This document shows positions 1 to 8,199 of a stretch of 64,000 nt of DNA, piece by piece. The translations under genes were made by a program, and so were the position numbers. The DNA lies in NCBI RefSeq assembly GCF_021412585.1, contig NZ_JAKCMI010000041.1, positions 186,001 to 250,000 of the forward strand, read 5' to 3'. Under the pieces are notes generated by a model. That model saw only the letters and a program-made list of their open reading frames with translations, had not been told where the DNA came from and did no database searches. Each line of letters opens with the position of its first letter. Position 1 is the stretch's first letter. The DNA is from Halomonas alkalisoli. Its GTDB lineage: Bacteria; Pseudomonadota; Gammaproteobacteria; Pseudomonadales; Halomonadaceae.

Positions 1-1292
1 TGCTCCTGCTCTTGTTGGTAAGCCACATCGCGCTGGCCAGTGCCGATTACCGCTACCCCGAGGCCCTGCAGACCTACGAGCGGCAGGAGTACCGCCAGGC
101 CTTGCAGATGTTCGACCGGCTTGCCACCAGCGGCGACCCCGAAGCCCAGTACATGCTGGGGCAAATGCACGAGGCCGGCCATGGGACGCTTCAGGACTTC
201 GTGGAAGCGCACAAATGGTACAACCTCGCGGCGGCTCGCGGGCACCGCCGTGCCGCCGCCGCGCGGGATGCAGTGGCGGCACGGATGACCGCGCAGCAGA
301 TCAGCGAGGCTCAACAGACAGCCCGCGCCTGGCAGCCGGAAGAGGCACCTTCCGCACAGGCGACACCCCCATCGCGGCCCGACATCGAGACCCTGTCGGG
401 CCGGCAAGGCGTGGCCGAAATACAGCGCGAGCTCAATCGACTCGGCTATGACGCCGGCCCGGCGGATGGCGTCATGGGGCGCCGGACCCGCAACGCGATA
501 CACGCGTACCAGGCCGACATGGACATGGCCCAGGACGGCCACGCCACGGCTGACCTGCTGAGACGGTTGCGCCAGACGGAGAGGGTAGCGGTCACGGCTA
601 CCGCGCCGCCAGCACCCACGGCCTCACCTCGTATTGCCCTGGACGACGACTTCAGCGATGGCGACTACCGTCGCAATCCTGCCTGGACGGTGCTCAGCGG
701 CGACTTCAGCATCGATCGCAACGGCTTGCGCAGCGTGGTCGAGATTCCGGAAGAGGGAGCCTCGACGGGGCCGAGCCTGCACTCCGACCGGCCCGAGGAC
801 ATTGGCCTGGCCATGCTGAAACTGTTCCTCGAACAGAGGGGCAATGTTCGACCCGAAGCGGCGCCGGCAGCCGCAGAATCCGCCAGGATCTTCGTCTCCT
901 CGCCGATCCGTAACGCCTTCGAAATGGAGCTGGAACTGGCTTCCCGCCAAAATATGGGTAGTCTCGAGATGGGGGTCTTTCAGGGCAGCCGTCCGGGCAG
1001 CGGCTACCGGCTGGTCTATCGCCCCGGTGCGCGCCCCGGGCTGAGCCTGATAAGGGTCACCAGCGACGGAAGCGACGTGATCGCCAGCAGCGATGGGGCA
1101 ATCCACCTCGAGGACGACAGCTTCCATATCCTGACCTGGACCCGCGACGAGGACGGTCAGATGCGAATCAGCGTCGACGGGCGTCGTGTCATCCAGGCAC
1201 GGGACACCAGTTTTCGCGAGCGCTTCCAGGGCTTCGTACTTGCCAATCATGGCGGCGACTATAGCCTTGGCCGGATACGAGTGGAGGATTGA
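1..1292 (+). CDS. Sel1-repeat / peptidoglycan-binding domain exported protein (5' end outside window)
   Basis: The reading frame is open to the window edge and begins in the middle of a hydrophobic leucine-rich signal sequence ending ALASA, so the true start lies upstream. After the signal come about two Sel1-like (TPR-type) repeats with the pattern GDPEAQYMLG and an EAHKWYNLAAARG segment. A typical peptidoglycan-binding domain follows (IQRELNRLGYDAGPADGVMG, then RNAIHAYQ). The C-terminal 200 residues look like an all-beta LamG / 3-keto-disaccharide-hydrolase-like sandwich (starts near DDDFSDGDY). Domain identities are from family knowledge. The combination suggests an envelope protein that binds cell-wall glycan. 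No catalytic residues are identified. It ends just before a strong bidirectional terminator. Confidence 0.75.
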   Translation, partial: LLLLLVSHIALASADYRYPEALQTYERQEYRQALQMFDRLATSGDPEAQYMLGQMHEAGHGTLQDFVEAHKWYNLAAARGHRRAAAARDAVAARMTAQQISEAQQTARAWQPEEAPSAQATPPSRPDIETLSGRQGVAEIQRELNRLGYDAGPADGVMGRRTRNAIHAYQADMDMAQDGHATADLLRRLRQTERVAVTATAPPAPTASPRIALDDDFSDGDYRRNPAWTVLSGDFSIDRNGLRSVVEIPEEGASTGPSLHSDRPEDIGLAMLKLFLEQRGNVRPEAAPAAAESARIFVSSPIRNAFEMELELASRQNMGSLEMGVFQGSRPGSGYRLVYRPGARPGLSLIRVTSDGSDVIASSDGAIHLEDDSFHILTWTRDEDGQMRISVDGRRVIQARDTSFRERFQGFVLANHGGDYSLGRIRVED

Positions 1293-1331
1293 GGAGAGCG
1301 CAGCACAACCGTCAGCAAACAAACGTCAGCA

Positions 1332-1365
1332 AACAAGAAAGGGCCCATCAGGGCCCTTTCTTGTT
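1332..1365. terminator. Bidirectional intrinsic terminator
   Basis: A perfect 15-bp inverted repeat (arms 1332-1346 and 1351-1365, loop ATCA) with a GGGCCC core flanked by A-tract on one side and T-tract on the other. It lies between the convergent exported-protein gene and the tRNA-Lys genes, so it can end transcription from both sides. Confidence 0.85.
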
Positions 1366-1395
1366 GGGTTCCAGTGATTCACTGAAACCGATGTC

Positions 1396-1471
1396 TGGTG
1401 GGTCGTGTAGGATTCGAACCTACGACCAATTGGTTAAAAGCCAACTGCTCTACCAACTGAGCTAACGACCC
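1396..1471 (-). tRNA. tRNA-Lys (anticodon TTT), copy 1
   Basis: The 76-nt gene on the minus strand starts GGGTCGTTAGCTCAG and ends with an encoded CCA. The anticodon loop reads CTTTTAA, giving TTT (Lys). The T-arm GGTTCGAATCC is canonical. It is identical to the second copy 30 nt upstream and is probably processed from the same transcript. Confidence 0.97.
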
Positions 1472-1501
1472 GGTGCTCGCGTGCAAGCATACAGGTTCGG
1501 A

Positions 1502-1577
1502 TGGTGGGTCGTGTAGGATTCGAACCTACGACCAATTGGTTAAAAGCCAACTGCTCTACCAACTGAGCTAACGACCC
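1502..1577 (-). tRNA. tRNA-Lys (anticodon TTT), copy 2
   Basis: A 76-nt minus-strand tRNA gene identical to the neighbouring copy: anticodon TTT, encoded CCA, canonical D and T arms. It is the promoter-proximal copy of a two-gene tRNA operon. Confidence 0.97.
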
Positions 1578-1593
1578 GTCCGAACGGGGGCAG

Positions 1594-1622
1594 ATATTAC
1601 CCATCCAGCCCCCTGAAAGCAA
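1594..1622 (-). promoter_or_regulatory. Sigma-70 promoter of the tRNA-Lys pair
   Basis: On the minus strand a -35 TTGCTT (1622-1617) and a -10 TAATAT (1599-1594) are separated by exactly 17 bp. A GC-rich discriminator follows directly before the tRNA, as expected for growth-rate-controlled stable-RNA promoters. The mature tRNA begins 16 nt downstream of the -10. Confidence 0.75.
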
Positions 1623-1664
1623 GGGATTTTTGGCAGCCTGTCCAACGGCTTCCCGCCGACCGGT

Positions 1665-2522
1665 TCAGCGACCGCGAGGACTCTTCGGCTTGCGCATCGC
1701 CTGTACCGGCCGACGCTTGTTCTTGTCGCGGCTCCAGCGGTTCTTCTCATCCGGCGTCAACTCCGGCACCTTGCGCGAGGCCAGGCCCGCACTCTCGGCC
1801 AGGTCGTCGATCTCGGCCTGGGTGAGCTCCACCCACTCACCGGCCTTGGCCCGCTTGTCGAGGAAGATATTGCCGTAGCGCACACGCTTCAGGCGGCTCA
1901 CCGTCAGCCCCTGGGACTCCCACAGACGCCGCACTTCCCGATTGCGGCCTTCGGTGATCACCACATGGAACCAGGTGTTGATACCTTCGCCGCCGAACTC
2001 CTGCACATCGGTGAAGCGTGCCGGGCCATCCTCGAGCATGACGCCCTGGACCATGGCCACGATCTGCTCCTTCTTCACCTCGCCCATGACCCGCACGGCG
2101 TACTCACGCTCCACCTGCGTGGAAGGGTGCATGAGGCGGTTGGCCAGCTCGCCGTCGGTGGTGAACAGCAACAGGCCGCTGGTGTTGATGTCCAGGCGCC
2201 CTATGGCGACCCAGCGCTCGCCTTTCAGGCGTGGCAGGCGCTCGAACACGGTACGCCGCCCTTCCGGGTCCTTGCGGGTGCACAGCTCGCCTTCCGGCTT
2301 GTTGTACATGATCACCCGCCGGGGAGTCTCCTCGACGCCACGCAGGGTGACGGGGCGGTCGTCGAAGCTGACCCGGTCGCGCATCTCGATGCGGTCGCCC
2401 AGGGTGGCCAGCTTGCCGTTGATCTTGACGCGACCCGCCGCGATGGCGGTTTCCATTTCGCGACGCGAACCCAGCCCGGCGCGGGCCAGTACCTTCTGCA
2501 GTTTTTCCGTGGTGGTCGTCAT
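1665..2522 (-). CDS. rluB: 23S rRNA pseudouridine(2605) synthase RluB
   Basis: This 285-residue protein of the RsuA/RluB family isomerises U2605 of 23S rRNA. An S4 RNA-binding domain occupies about residues 7-60 (LQKVLARAGLGSRREME). The synthase core follows with the catalytic motif GRLDINTSGLLLFT, in which D111 is the nucleophile by family knowledge. The C-terminus is a lysine/arginine-rich tail typical of RluB and absent from RsuA. It is the last gene of scpA-scpB-rluB: its ATG overlaps the scpB stop by 4 nt (ATGA), so translation is probably coupled. Confidence 0.93.
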   Translation of the reverse strand: MTTTTEKLQKVLARAGLGSRREMETAIAAGRVKINGKLATLGDRIEMRDRVSFDDRPVTLRGVEETPRRVIMYNKPEGELCTRKDPEGRRTVFERLPRLKGERWVAIGRLDINTSGLLLFTTDGELANRLMHPSTQVEREYAVRVMGEVKKEQIVAMVQGVMLEDGPARFTDVQEFGGEGINTWFHVVITEGRNREVRRLWESQGLTVSRLKRVRYGNIFLDKRAKAGEWVELTQAEIDDLAESAGLASRKVPELTPDEKNRWSRDKNKRRPVQAMRKPKSPRGR

Positions 2523-3424
2523 GGTTCGTCAGATGTCTCATCAGGTGTGAATTCCGCCCCCGCCCCGCCGTCATCATCGACGCTGGTGCGGGCACGTTCG
2601 GCCAGGCGGGCTTCCAGATCGGCAAAGCTCAGCCCGGGCCTGTCGGACGCCTTCCCGGCGTGTGTCGCGTCGGCCATCCCGGCCGTCGTGTCGTGATTCT
2701 CGCCACTTTCCCGCGTGGCCGCCAGCGCTGTCTCCTCCTGGCTTTCGTGCGCTTCGCCGCTCACCGCGCCAGCACCCGCTTCGCCCCCGTCGCCGGGGCC
2801 CTCCTCGTCCTCTTCGACCGGCTCGTCGGCCTGGGCCAGCACGGGGCTGGGCGGTGGCGGCGCCTCGTCCTCGAAGAAGGGCTCCGCCACCCCTTTCAGT
2901 TCGTGCATGGGCGGCAGCTCATCCAGGGTCTTGAGACCGAAATCGTCGAGGAACGAACGGGTGGTGGCGTAGACCGCCGGCCGGCCAGGCACATCCCGAT
3001 GGCCGACCACGCGAATCCAGCCCCGCTCGGCCAGCGTGCGCATGATCGAGCTGCTCACCGCCACGCCCCGCACCTCTTCGATATCGCCTCGGGTCACCGG
3101 TTGCCGATAGGCGATCAGCGCCAGGGTCTCGAGCAGCGCCCGCGAATAGCGCTGAGGCCGCTCGTCCCACAGGCGGGAGACCCAGGGGGAGAGACGCGGC
3201 CGGATACGCAGCTGGTAGCCGGAAGCGGTCTCGATCAGCTCCATGGCTCCCGTCTCGTGGCGCCCCTCGACGCGCACCAGCGCTTCACGCAGTGCGCGAC
3301 GCGGCGGCCGTTCGTTGTCGTCGAACAGGCTCTCGAGACGCTCCAGCGACAGCGGTTCCGCTGCCGCCAGCAGGGCCGCCTCGAGAATCTCGTCGAGGCT
3401 GTCCGGCAGCTCCATGGCGCTCAT
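2519..3424 (-). CDS. scpB: Segregation and condensation protein B (ScpB)
   Basis: ScpB is the winged-helix kleisin-associated subunit of the bacterial SMC condensin complex. The first ~190 residues carry the tandem winged-helix domains, with the family signature ALIAYRQPVTRGDIEEVRGV followed by RTLAERGWIRVVGHRDVPGR. The remaining ~110 residues are an acidic, low-complexity tail (PVEEDEEGPGDGGEAGAG), longer than in the usual 180-200-residue family members and common in halophiles. The gene overlaps scpA upstream and rluB downstream by 4 nt each. Confidence 0.93.
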   Translation of the reverse strand: MSAMELPDSLDEILEAALLAAAEPLSLERLESLFDDNERPPRRALREALVRVEGRHETGAMELIETASGYQLRIRPRLSPWVSRLWDERPQRYSRALLETLALIAYRQPVTRGDIEEVRGVAVSSSIMRTLAERGWIRVVGHRDVPGRPAVYATTRSFLDDFGLKTLDELPPMHELKGVAEPFFEDEAPPPPSPVLAQADEPVEEDEEGPGDGGEAGAGAVSGEAHESQEETALAATRESGENHDTTAGMADATHAGKASDRPGLSFADLEARLAERARTSVDDDGGAGAEFTPDETSDEP

Positions 3425-4377
3425 GCCTCTCCCTCCGGCGGCATGTCGACCTCCTCTTCAAAGGGGCTCTCGACATCATAGGGGCTTTCGACATCGGCTC
3501 CCTCATCGTCGAAGGCCGCCTCACCCGCCTCCTCTCGCGGCGCTCGCGCGCGCACATGGATCGGCGAGAGCGGTGCATTCTGAACGATCTCGATCATGGC
3601 TTCCTTGGCCAGCTCCAGGATCGCCATGAAAGTGACGATCACCCCGGCCCTGCCCTCCTCCAGCGTGAACAGCGCTTCGAAGGGCGTGTAGTGCTCGTGG
3701 GTCAGCCGCTCCATGATCGCCAGCATCCGCTCTCGGGTGGAGAGCGTCTCGCGACCGATATGGTGCGCCTGATTGAGTTCGGCGCGCCGCAGGATGCCGG
3801 CCAGGGCACCGAGCAGCTCATCGAGTTCCACGTCGGGATGGAGCACCCGGGCCTGCAGCGGCGGCAACGCGGCGCGAGCCGGGAACCAGTCGCGCCCCAC
3901 CCGCGGCAGCTCGGCCAACGCCTCGGCGGCACTCTTGAGCTGCTCGTACTCCTGCAGGCGACGGATCAGCTCGGCCCGCGGGTCGTCCTCCTCGTCGTCG
4001 CCGTTCGCCTTGGGCGGGCGCGGCAGCAGGGTGCGCGACTTGATCTCGGCCAGCATCGCGGCCATCAGCAGGTACTCCCCGGCCAGTTCGATCTCCATGG
4101 CCTTCATCAGCTCCACGTACTCGATGTACTGATGGGTGATGGCGGCCACGTTGATGGCCAGGATATCCAGGTTCTGGCGGCGGATCAGGTAGAGCAGCAG
4201 GTCCAGCGGGCCTTCGAAGGCCTCGAGGAATATCCGCAGCGCCTCCGGCGGAATGTAGAGATCGTCCGGCAGCTCGGTGATCGGCTCGTCGAACAACCGC
4301 GCCAGGGCCTCCGCTGGAACGGCGGCATCCGGCATGTCACGCTGCTCAGGCGCGTCCGTCTGGGGCGTCTCGCTCAC
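3421..4377 (-). CDS. scpA: Segregation and condensation protein A (ScpA, kleisin)
   Basis: ScpA is the kleisin that bridges the SMC heads in chromosome condensation. The family signature FEGPLDLLLYLIRRQNLDI is near residue 55, followed by YIEYVELMKAMEIELAGEYLLMAAMLAEIKSRTLLP. The C-terminal winged helix ends in an acidic tail (DDEGADVESPYDVESP) containing a short duplicated DVESP motif. The start shown is GTG; an in-frame ATG 14 codons later (4335) is possible. It is the first gene of the three-gene operon. An SMC partner must lie elsewhere. Confidence 0.92.
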   Translation of the reverse strand: MSETPQTDAPEQRDMPDAAVPAEALARLFDEPITELPDDLYIPPEALRIFLEAFEGPLDLLLYLIRRQNLDILAINVAAITHQYIEYVELMKAMEIELAGEYLLMAAMLAEIKSRTLLPRPPKANGDDEEDDPRAELIRRLQEYEQLKSAAEALAELPRVGRDWFPARAALPPLQARVLHPDVELDELLGALAGILRRAELNQAHHIGRETLSTRERMLAIMERLTHEHYTPFEALFTLEEGRAGVIVTFMAILELAKEAMIEIVQNAPLSPIHVRARAPREEAGEAAFDDEGADVESPYDVESPFEEEVDMPPEGEA

Positions 4378-4500
4378 GCGGGGCTGGCCTCTCGGGGAAA
4401 GAGTCGATCAACGGGGCAGTCTAGCAAGATGGTGGATCGAGAAACAGCGCCATGGCGCCAGCTGCAACGAGGGGCGCCGGGGGCAGGCTGAAGAGGAGGT

Positions 4501-4600
4501 CCGATTCCAGGGATGGAATCGGTAGCGCCCAGGGAGGGGTTCACAGCGCCTCCTCGTAAGCCTGCCGCCGGAGTAGCCCCGAGCAGCGCTGCCCCGACAT
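4501..4600. repeat. Intergenic palindromic element, possibly a dispersed repeat
   Basis: The gap between scpA and radD (4378-4610) holds a perfect 9-bp hairpin (CCGATTCCA/TGGAATCGG, 4501-4522, loop GGGA) followed by a conserved-looking GC-rich tail with a second CAGGGAGGGG-type block. There is no T-run, so it is a poor terminator. Its build resembles short dispersed intergenic hairpin repeats known from gammaproteobacterial genomes. No second copy occurs in this window, so repeat status is inference. Confidence 0.35.
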
Positions 4601-4610
4601 GTGTCTAGCT

Positions 4611-6449
4611 TTATTCCGCCGCCTCAGCCTTGCGATAGCGCCCGGTGTAGTCGAACAGCTTCTCACGCACCTGCCAGTGGCGGCCCATCTTGCGCCCCAC
4701 CACGAAGTCCGGTGCCCGCAGGCGACGCTGCTCGGCCACCACCTCATCCGGGGAAGTCGGACGCCACGGCACCCCCGGGGCGCGCAGGTGGTCGCGCAGG
4801 AACACGGCGCCGAAGGCGGCGCGCTGGGCAGGCGTCTCCAGGGCGAACCATTCACTCAGACTCGCCCCGTCCTCGTCGTGGTAGGTCACCTTGAGCCGCG
4901 GCAGGCCACGGCCGTTCACGGTCGCCTCGAGCTGCATCCCGCTGACGCGAAGCACCCGGGCATCCTTCAGGCGAAGCGCCTCCTTCAGCTTGTCGTCGGC
5001 GTCCACCAGCAGGGTGTCGCAGCCATGGCAGCGCCGGGCGGCGATGTCGTTCTCCGCGCCGCAGTCGCCACATACCTTGAAGCGAAAGCGGAAGTCGCAC
5101 TGCTGGTTGTCGATCAGCCCCTGGCAGCGGCGGCCGAAGTGCTCGATGACCAGCTCGCCGTCGCGCCGCCCCCAGTAGAGGTTGGCGTGGCCGCAGGCGG
5201 GACATTCGACCTGTACCGGTTCGGTATCCGAGGCCGGGCGGGGGCTACCCACCTCGGGGGCGTAGAGGTCCCAGGGATTGCCGGCGTAGTCGAGAATGAG
5301 ACAGTCGCGCTTGCCCGGCGAAGGCCGCAGGCCGCGACCGACGATCTGCTGATAGAGGCTCACCGACTCGGTGGGCCGCAGGATGGCGATCAGGTCGACG
5401 TGGGGCGCATCGAAACCGGTGGTCAGCACCGCGACGTTGACCAGGAACTTGAGCCGTCGGGCCTTGAACGCGGCGATGACCGCCTCGCGCTGCTGCGATG
5501 CCGTCTCGCCGGTAATCAGCGCCGCCTCACCGGCCGGCAGATAGCCGAGCACCTCCTCGGCGTGGGCCACCGTGGCCGCGAACAGCATCACGCCTTGCCG
5601 CCCCCGGGCACGCTCGATGACTTCGGCGACGATGCCCGGGGTCGCGCGGCTGGCCGCCACCACTCGATTCAGCTCGTCTTCCCGATACAGCCCGCCGTCG
5701 GCAGGCCGAAGCGCCGAGAAATCATAACGCAGCTCTTTACCATCCTTGAAAAGCGCCGCATCGATGCGTGTCGGTGGAGCCAGGTAGCCCTGCTTGACCA
5801 TCAGCCGCAGCGGTTGCTCGAAGACGCAATCGCGAAAGAAGCAGTCATCGTCACCACGCACCATGCCGTGATGGTGACGGTGGTAGATGAACCCCTGTCC
5901 CAGCCGGTAGGGCGTCGCCGTGAGGCCCAGGATCTTGAGGCTCGGATTGTGCTGGCGCAGCCGGTCTATCACCCGGCGGTAGCTCGAATCCTCGTCCGCG
6001 GAGACACGATGACACTCGTCGATCACCAGCAGGGTGAAGGCGCCACGGGGGTGATCGCCGGCGGCGAAACGGTCGAGGTTGCGCACCACCGACTGCACCG
6101 AGCCGAACACCACCTGGCGGGCACTCTCCTTGAGTCCGAGGCCGGCGCTGAAGATATCGGCCTCGAGCCCGTAGTCGAGATACTTGGCATGGTTCTGTTC
6201 GACGAGTTCACGCACGTGGGCGAGCACCAGCACCCGCCCCCGGGCCAGCCTCGCCAGCTCGGCGATCACCAGCGACTTGCCGCTGCCGGTGGGCAATACC
6301 ACCACGGCCGGCTCGTGGCCGGCGCGAAAGTACTCGACGACCCGCTTCACCGCCTCCTGCTGGTAGGGGCGCAACGCAGGTTGACGGACAGGCAGCGAAA
6401 CAGTGGGCGACAACGTCATTGGCAGATCAGACATGGGCAGGTCAGGCAT
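4611..6449 (-). CDS. radD: RadD (YejH) superfamily 2 DNA helicase/ATPase
   Basis: This 612-residue SF2 helicase aligns by eye over its whole length with E. coli RadD (YejH), which acts in double-strand-break and crosslink repair. Visible motifs are Walker A PTGSGKS (53-59), DECH box (144-147), GLTATP, and motif VI QQIVGRGLRPSPGK. Downstream are two cysteine clusters (CPACGHAN; CGDCGAENDIAARRCHGCDT), the zinc-binding region of RadD. The N-terminus has three candidate ATG codons in a short MPDLP/MSDLP duplication, so the start is uncertain by up to 10 codons. It stands alone between scpA and the crotonase gene. Confidence 0.9.
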   Translation of the reverse strand: MPDLPMSDLPMTLSPTVSLPVRQPALRPYQQEAVKRVVEYFRAGHEPAVVVLPTGSGKSLVIAELARLARGRVLVLAHVRELVEQNHAKYLDYGLEADIFSAGLGLKESARQVVFGSVQSVVRNLDRFAAGDHPRGAFTLLVIDECHRVSADEDSSYRRVIDRLRQHNPSLKILGLTATPYRLGQGFIYHRHHHGMVRGDDDCFFRDCVFEQPLRLMVKQGYLAPPTRIDAALFKDGKELRYDFSALRPADGGLYREDELNRVVAASRATPGIVAEVIERARGRQGVMLFAATVAHAEEVLGYLPAGEAALITGETASQQREAVIAAFKARRLKFLVNVAVLTTGFDAPHVDLIAILRPTESVSLYQQIVGRGLRPSPGKRDCLILDYAGNPWDLYAPEVGSPRPASDTEPVQVECPACGHANLYWGRRDGELVIEHFGRRCQGLIDNQQCDFRFRFKVCGDCGAENDIAARRCHGCDTLLVDADDKLKEALRLKDARVLRVSGMQLEATVNGRGLPRLKVTYHDEDGASLSEWFALETPAQRAAFGAVFLRDHLRAPGVPWRPTSPDEVVAEQRRLRAPDFVVGRKMGRHWQVREKLFDYTGRYRKAEAAE

Positions 6450-6509
6450 GGCGGCACGAAGCCGCCATCTTACCCGGTCAACGCAGCCATCGTCAGGCTT
6501 GACGGGGCC

Positions 6510-7304
6510 TCAGGGGAAATGGGGCTCCCTGCCCTCCATTCGGGCGGCCACGGCCTCCACCTGCTCCTCGCCGCCCAGCAGGCCACCCTGCAGGCGCGCC
6601 TCCAGGGCCAGCCGCTCCCGCTGAGGAAGCCCGGGGGCAAGCGTGAAAAGCTCGCGGGCGGCAGCCACCGCCTTTGGCGAGCGCGCCGCGACCGAAGCCG
6701 CGATAGTCCGGGCGGTTTCCTGCGGATCATCGGCAAGCCGGGTCACGATGCCGAGCGCCAGGCCTTCGGCTCCATCCAGCTTACGCCCCGTCCAGGCCAG
6801 CTCACACAGGACGTCATGGCGGATGTCACTCGCCGTCACACTGATGGCCATATCGGGGATGATGCCCCAGACGATTTCCAACAGCGCCAGGCTGGCGTCG
6901 GGATGCGCCACCCGGATGTCCGCCCCCAGCGCAATCTGCAGACCGCCGCCGTAGACATGGCCATGCAGGGCGGCGATCACCGGCACCCCGGCGTCACGCC
7001 AGCCCAGCGCCAGGCGCTGTACCGGATTGATCCCCTGCTCATCGGCTGCCAGTAGCGAGGGCAATCGCTGTGGCTGCGTCATGATGGCCGCCATGTCGAG
7101 CCCTGCGCAGAAACTCTTGCCCTCTCCAGCCAGCACCACGGCACGCAGGCCGTCGAGCTCGGTCAGGCGCTGCTGCGCCGCGAGCAGGCCGTCGATCATC
7201 GCCCAGTCGAGCCCATTGTGCTCTCGCGCGCGCTTCAGGGTCACCTCGGCCACATGACTCGCGAAGGTGAGCATCACTCGGTCACAAAAAATTTCCTTTT
7301 TCAT
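6510..7304 (-). CDS. Enoyl-CoA hydratase/isomerase (crotonase) family protein
   Basis: A 264-residue crotonase-fold protein. The oxyanion-hole motif is GKSFCAGLDMAAI, and the second one is ALHGHVYGGGLQIALGADI. Both glutamates of true hydratases appear conserved: one in SLALLEIVWGIIPD and one in LCELAWTGRKL. The start was set to ATG 7304 because it has an AAAGG ribosome site 5 nt upstream; a longer frame to 7346 lacks family similarity. It probably hydrates or isomerises a 2-enoyl-CoA. The substrate cannot be told, and there are no beta-oxidation genes beside it. Confidence 0.82.
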   Translation of the reverse strand: MKKEIFCDRVMLTFASHVAEVTLKRAREHNGLDWAMIDGLLAAQQRLTELDGLRAVVLAGEGKSFCAGLDMAAIMTQPQRLPSLLAADEQGINPVQRLALGWRDAGVPVIAALHGHVYGGGLQIALGADIRVAHPDASLALLEIVWGIIPDMAISVTASDIRHDVLCELAWTGRKLDGAEGLALGIVTRLADDPQETARTIAASVAARSPKAVAAARELFTLAPGLPQRERLALEARLQGGLLGGEEQVEAVAARMEGREPHFP

Positions 7305-7632
7305 ACCGCCTTTCCATTCAAGGGCTTTTATGCAGTTTGGCGGCATCCAGGCAAATATTCAAACATCTGTTTTATTTCCTTTGCAGGCAGCTTTTCCAAC
7401 GTTCGTCTATAGTGAGCATTCAATGCCGTGTCAGACGAAAGCCGTAAGCCACTCACCCCGCTTAGGGGAATGGTACTAGTGATTTTCGTCATGCTCAGCG
7501 AATGGAATCGTCGCTGCAGCCGCTTGAAACGTCGCAGCGCTTGACATAGATCATGTAAAACGGGTGATGAGATCGTCAGTCTCTCTCGTGGGGAGGCCGC
7601 TGTCCCTTCGCTCCCGTTTAGAGGACACTGCC
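7305..7632. other. Divergent intergenic region, relatively AT-rich
   Basis: A 328-bp gap between the divergent crotonase and ferritin-like genes. It contains a CCCC-N5-GGGG dyad (7456-7468), the palindrome ACTAGT (7475-7480) followed by GATTTTC, and an FNR-like box (7541-7554). No further gene is visible. Confidence 0.6.
7541..7554 (+). promoter_or_regulatory. FNR/ANR-like box
   Basis: The sequence TTGAC-ATAG-ATCAT matches the FNR consensus TTGAT-N4-ATCAA at 8 of 10 defined bases. It lies 92 bp before the ATG of the ferritin-like gene, leaving room for a class II activated promoter. A good -10 is not obvious downstream, so function is inference. Confidence 0.45.
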
Positions 7633-8124
7633 ATGCCTGAAAACAATACGAAGATCGCCAGGCTCGTTTTGGTGCTGGATGAATTATTGGCCTTAGCCGA
7701 GGCCCATGAAAAAACCGAGCTGTCCCGCTACCGCCAGCTTGCCTTCAGCTTCCTGACCTTCGATACCTCGGTGAGCCGCCTGATGGCATCCCTGGGCATC
7801 CAGTGCGAGATGCGCATCGAAGAGTTGCAGCGTGTTTCCCGTCAGTTTGGGCTGACAGACCTGCCCACCAGCAGCGAAAAGGTCGAGGCCGCCCAACCCT
7901 ACTTCATCTGCAGCCCGGATATGGCGAGCGATGTCTTGGCCCAGGCCATCATCGATGCGGAGTACTCGCTGCGGTTCCACCGGCACCTTCGCGAGGCAAG
8001 CGCCATACCGGCGCTCTATCCCGCCATGTCGGTGATCATCAAGCAGAAGCAGGCGGAACACGCCGTTCTCGAGGGCTTCATGAACACTCGCAGCTGCCTG
8101 GACCTGGCCAAGAAAGCGTCCTGA
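7633..8124 (+). CDS. Hypothetical protein, predicted four-helix ferritin-like fold
   Basis: A 163-residue all-alpha soluble protein that I do not recognise by name. The start at 7633 has a GAGGA site 7-8 nt upstream; an in-frame ATG at 7564 has none. Four helices can be drawn with carboxylate/histidine pairs reminiscent of ferritin-like di-iron proteins: EAHEKTELSRY, QCEMRIEEL, DAEYSLRFHRHL and KQKQAEHAVLE. The metal-ligand assignment is only inference. An FNR-like box lies upstream, which would fit a protein tied to oxygen or iron status. It is monocistronic and ends at a hairpin shared with purL. Confidence 0.6.
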   Translation: MPENNTKIARLVLVLDELLALAEAHEKTELSRYRQLAFSFLTFDTSVSRLMASLGIQCEMRIEELQRVSRQFGLTDLPTSSEKVEAAQPYFICSPDMASDVLAQAIIDAEYSLRFHRHLREASAIPALYPAMSVIIKQKQAEHAVLEGFMNTRSCLDLAKKAS

Positions 8125-8152
8125 TTCGCGAGAAACGAGCCACCCGGAACGA

Positions 8153-8178
8153 ATGAGGCGACCTGACGGTCGCCTCAT
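8153..8178. terminator. Hairpin between convergent genes
   Basis: Perfect 11-bp inverted repeat (arms 8153-8163 and 8168-8178, loop TGAC) between the ferritin-like gene and purL. It has no long T-run on either side but is well placed to end both transcripts. Confidence 0.65.
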
Positions 8179-8199
8179 GTGCTTTCGCAACGTGGCCTG

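Noticed and set aside
4599..7055. 818-residue plus-strand open frame
   Set aside because: Antisense to radD and the crotonase gene; low-complexity His/Gln/Arg-rich translation typical of a shadow.
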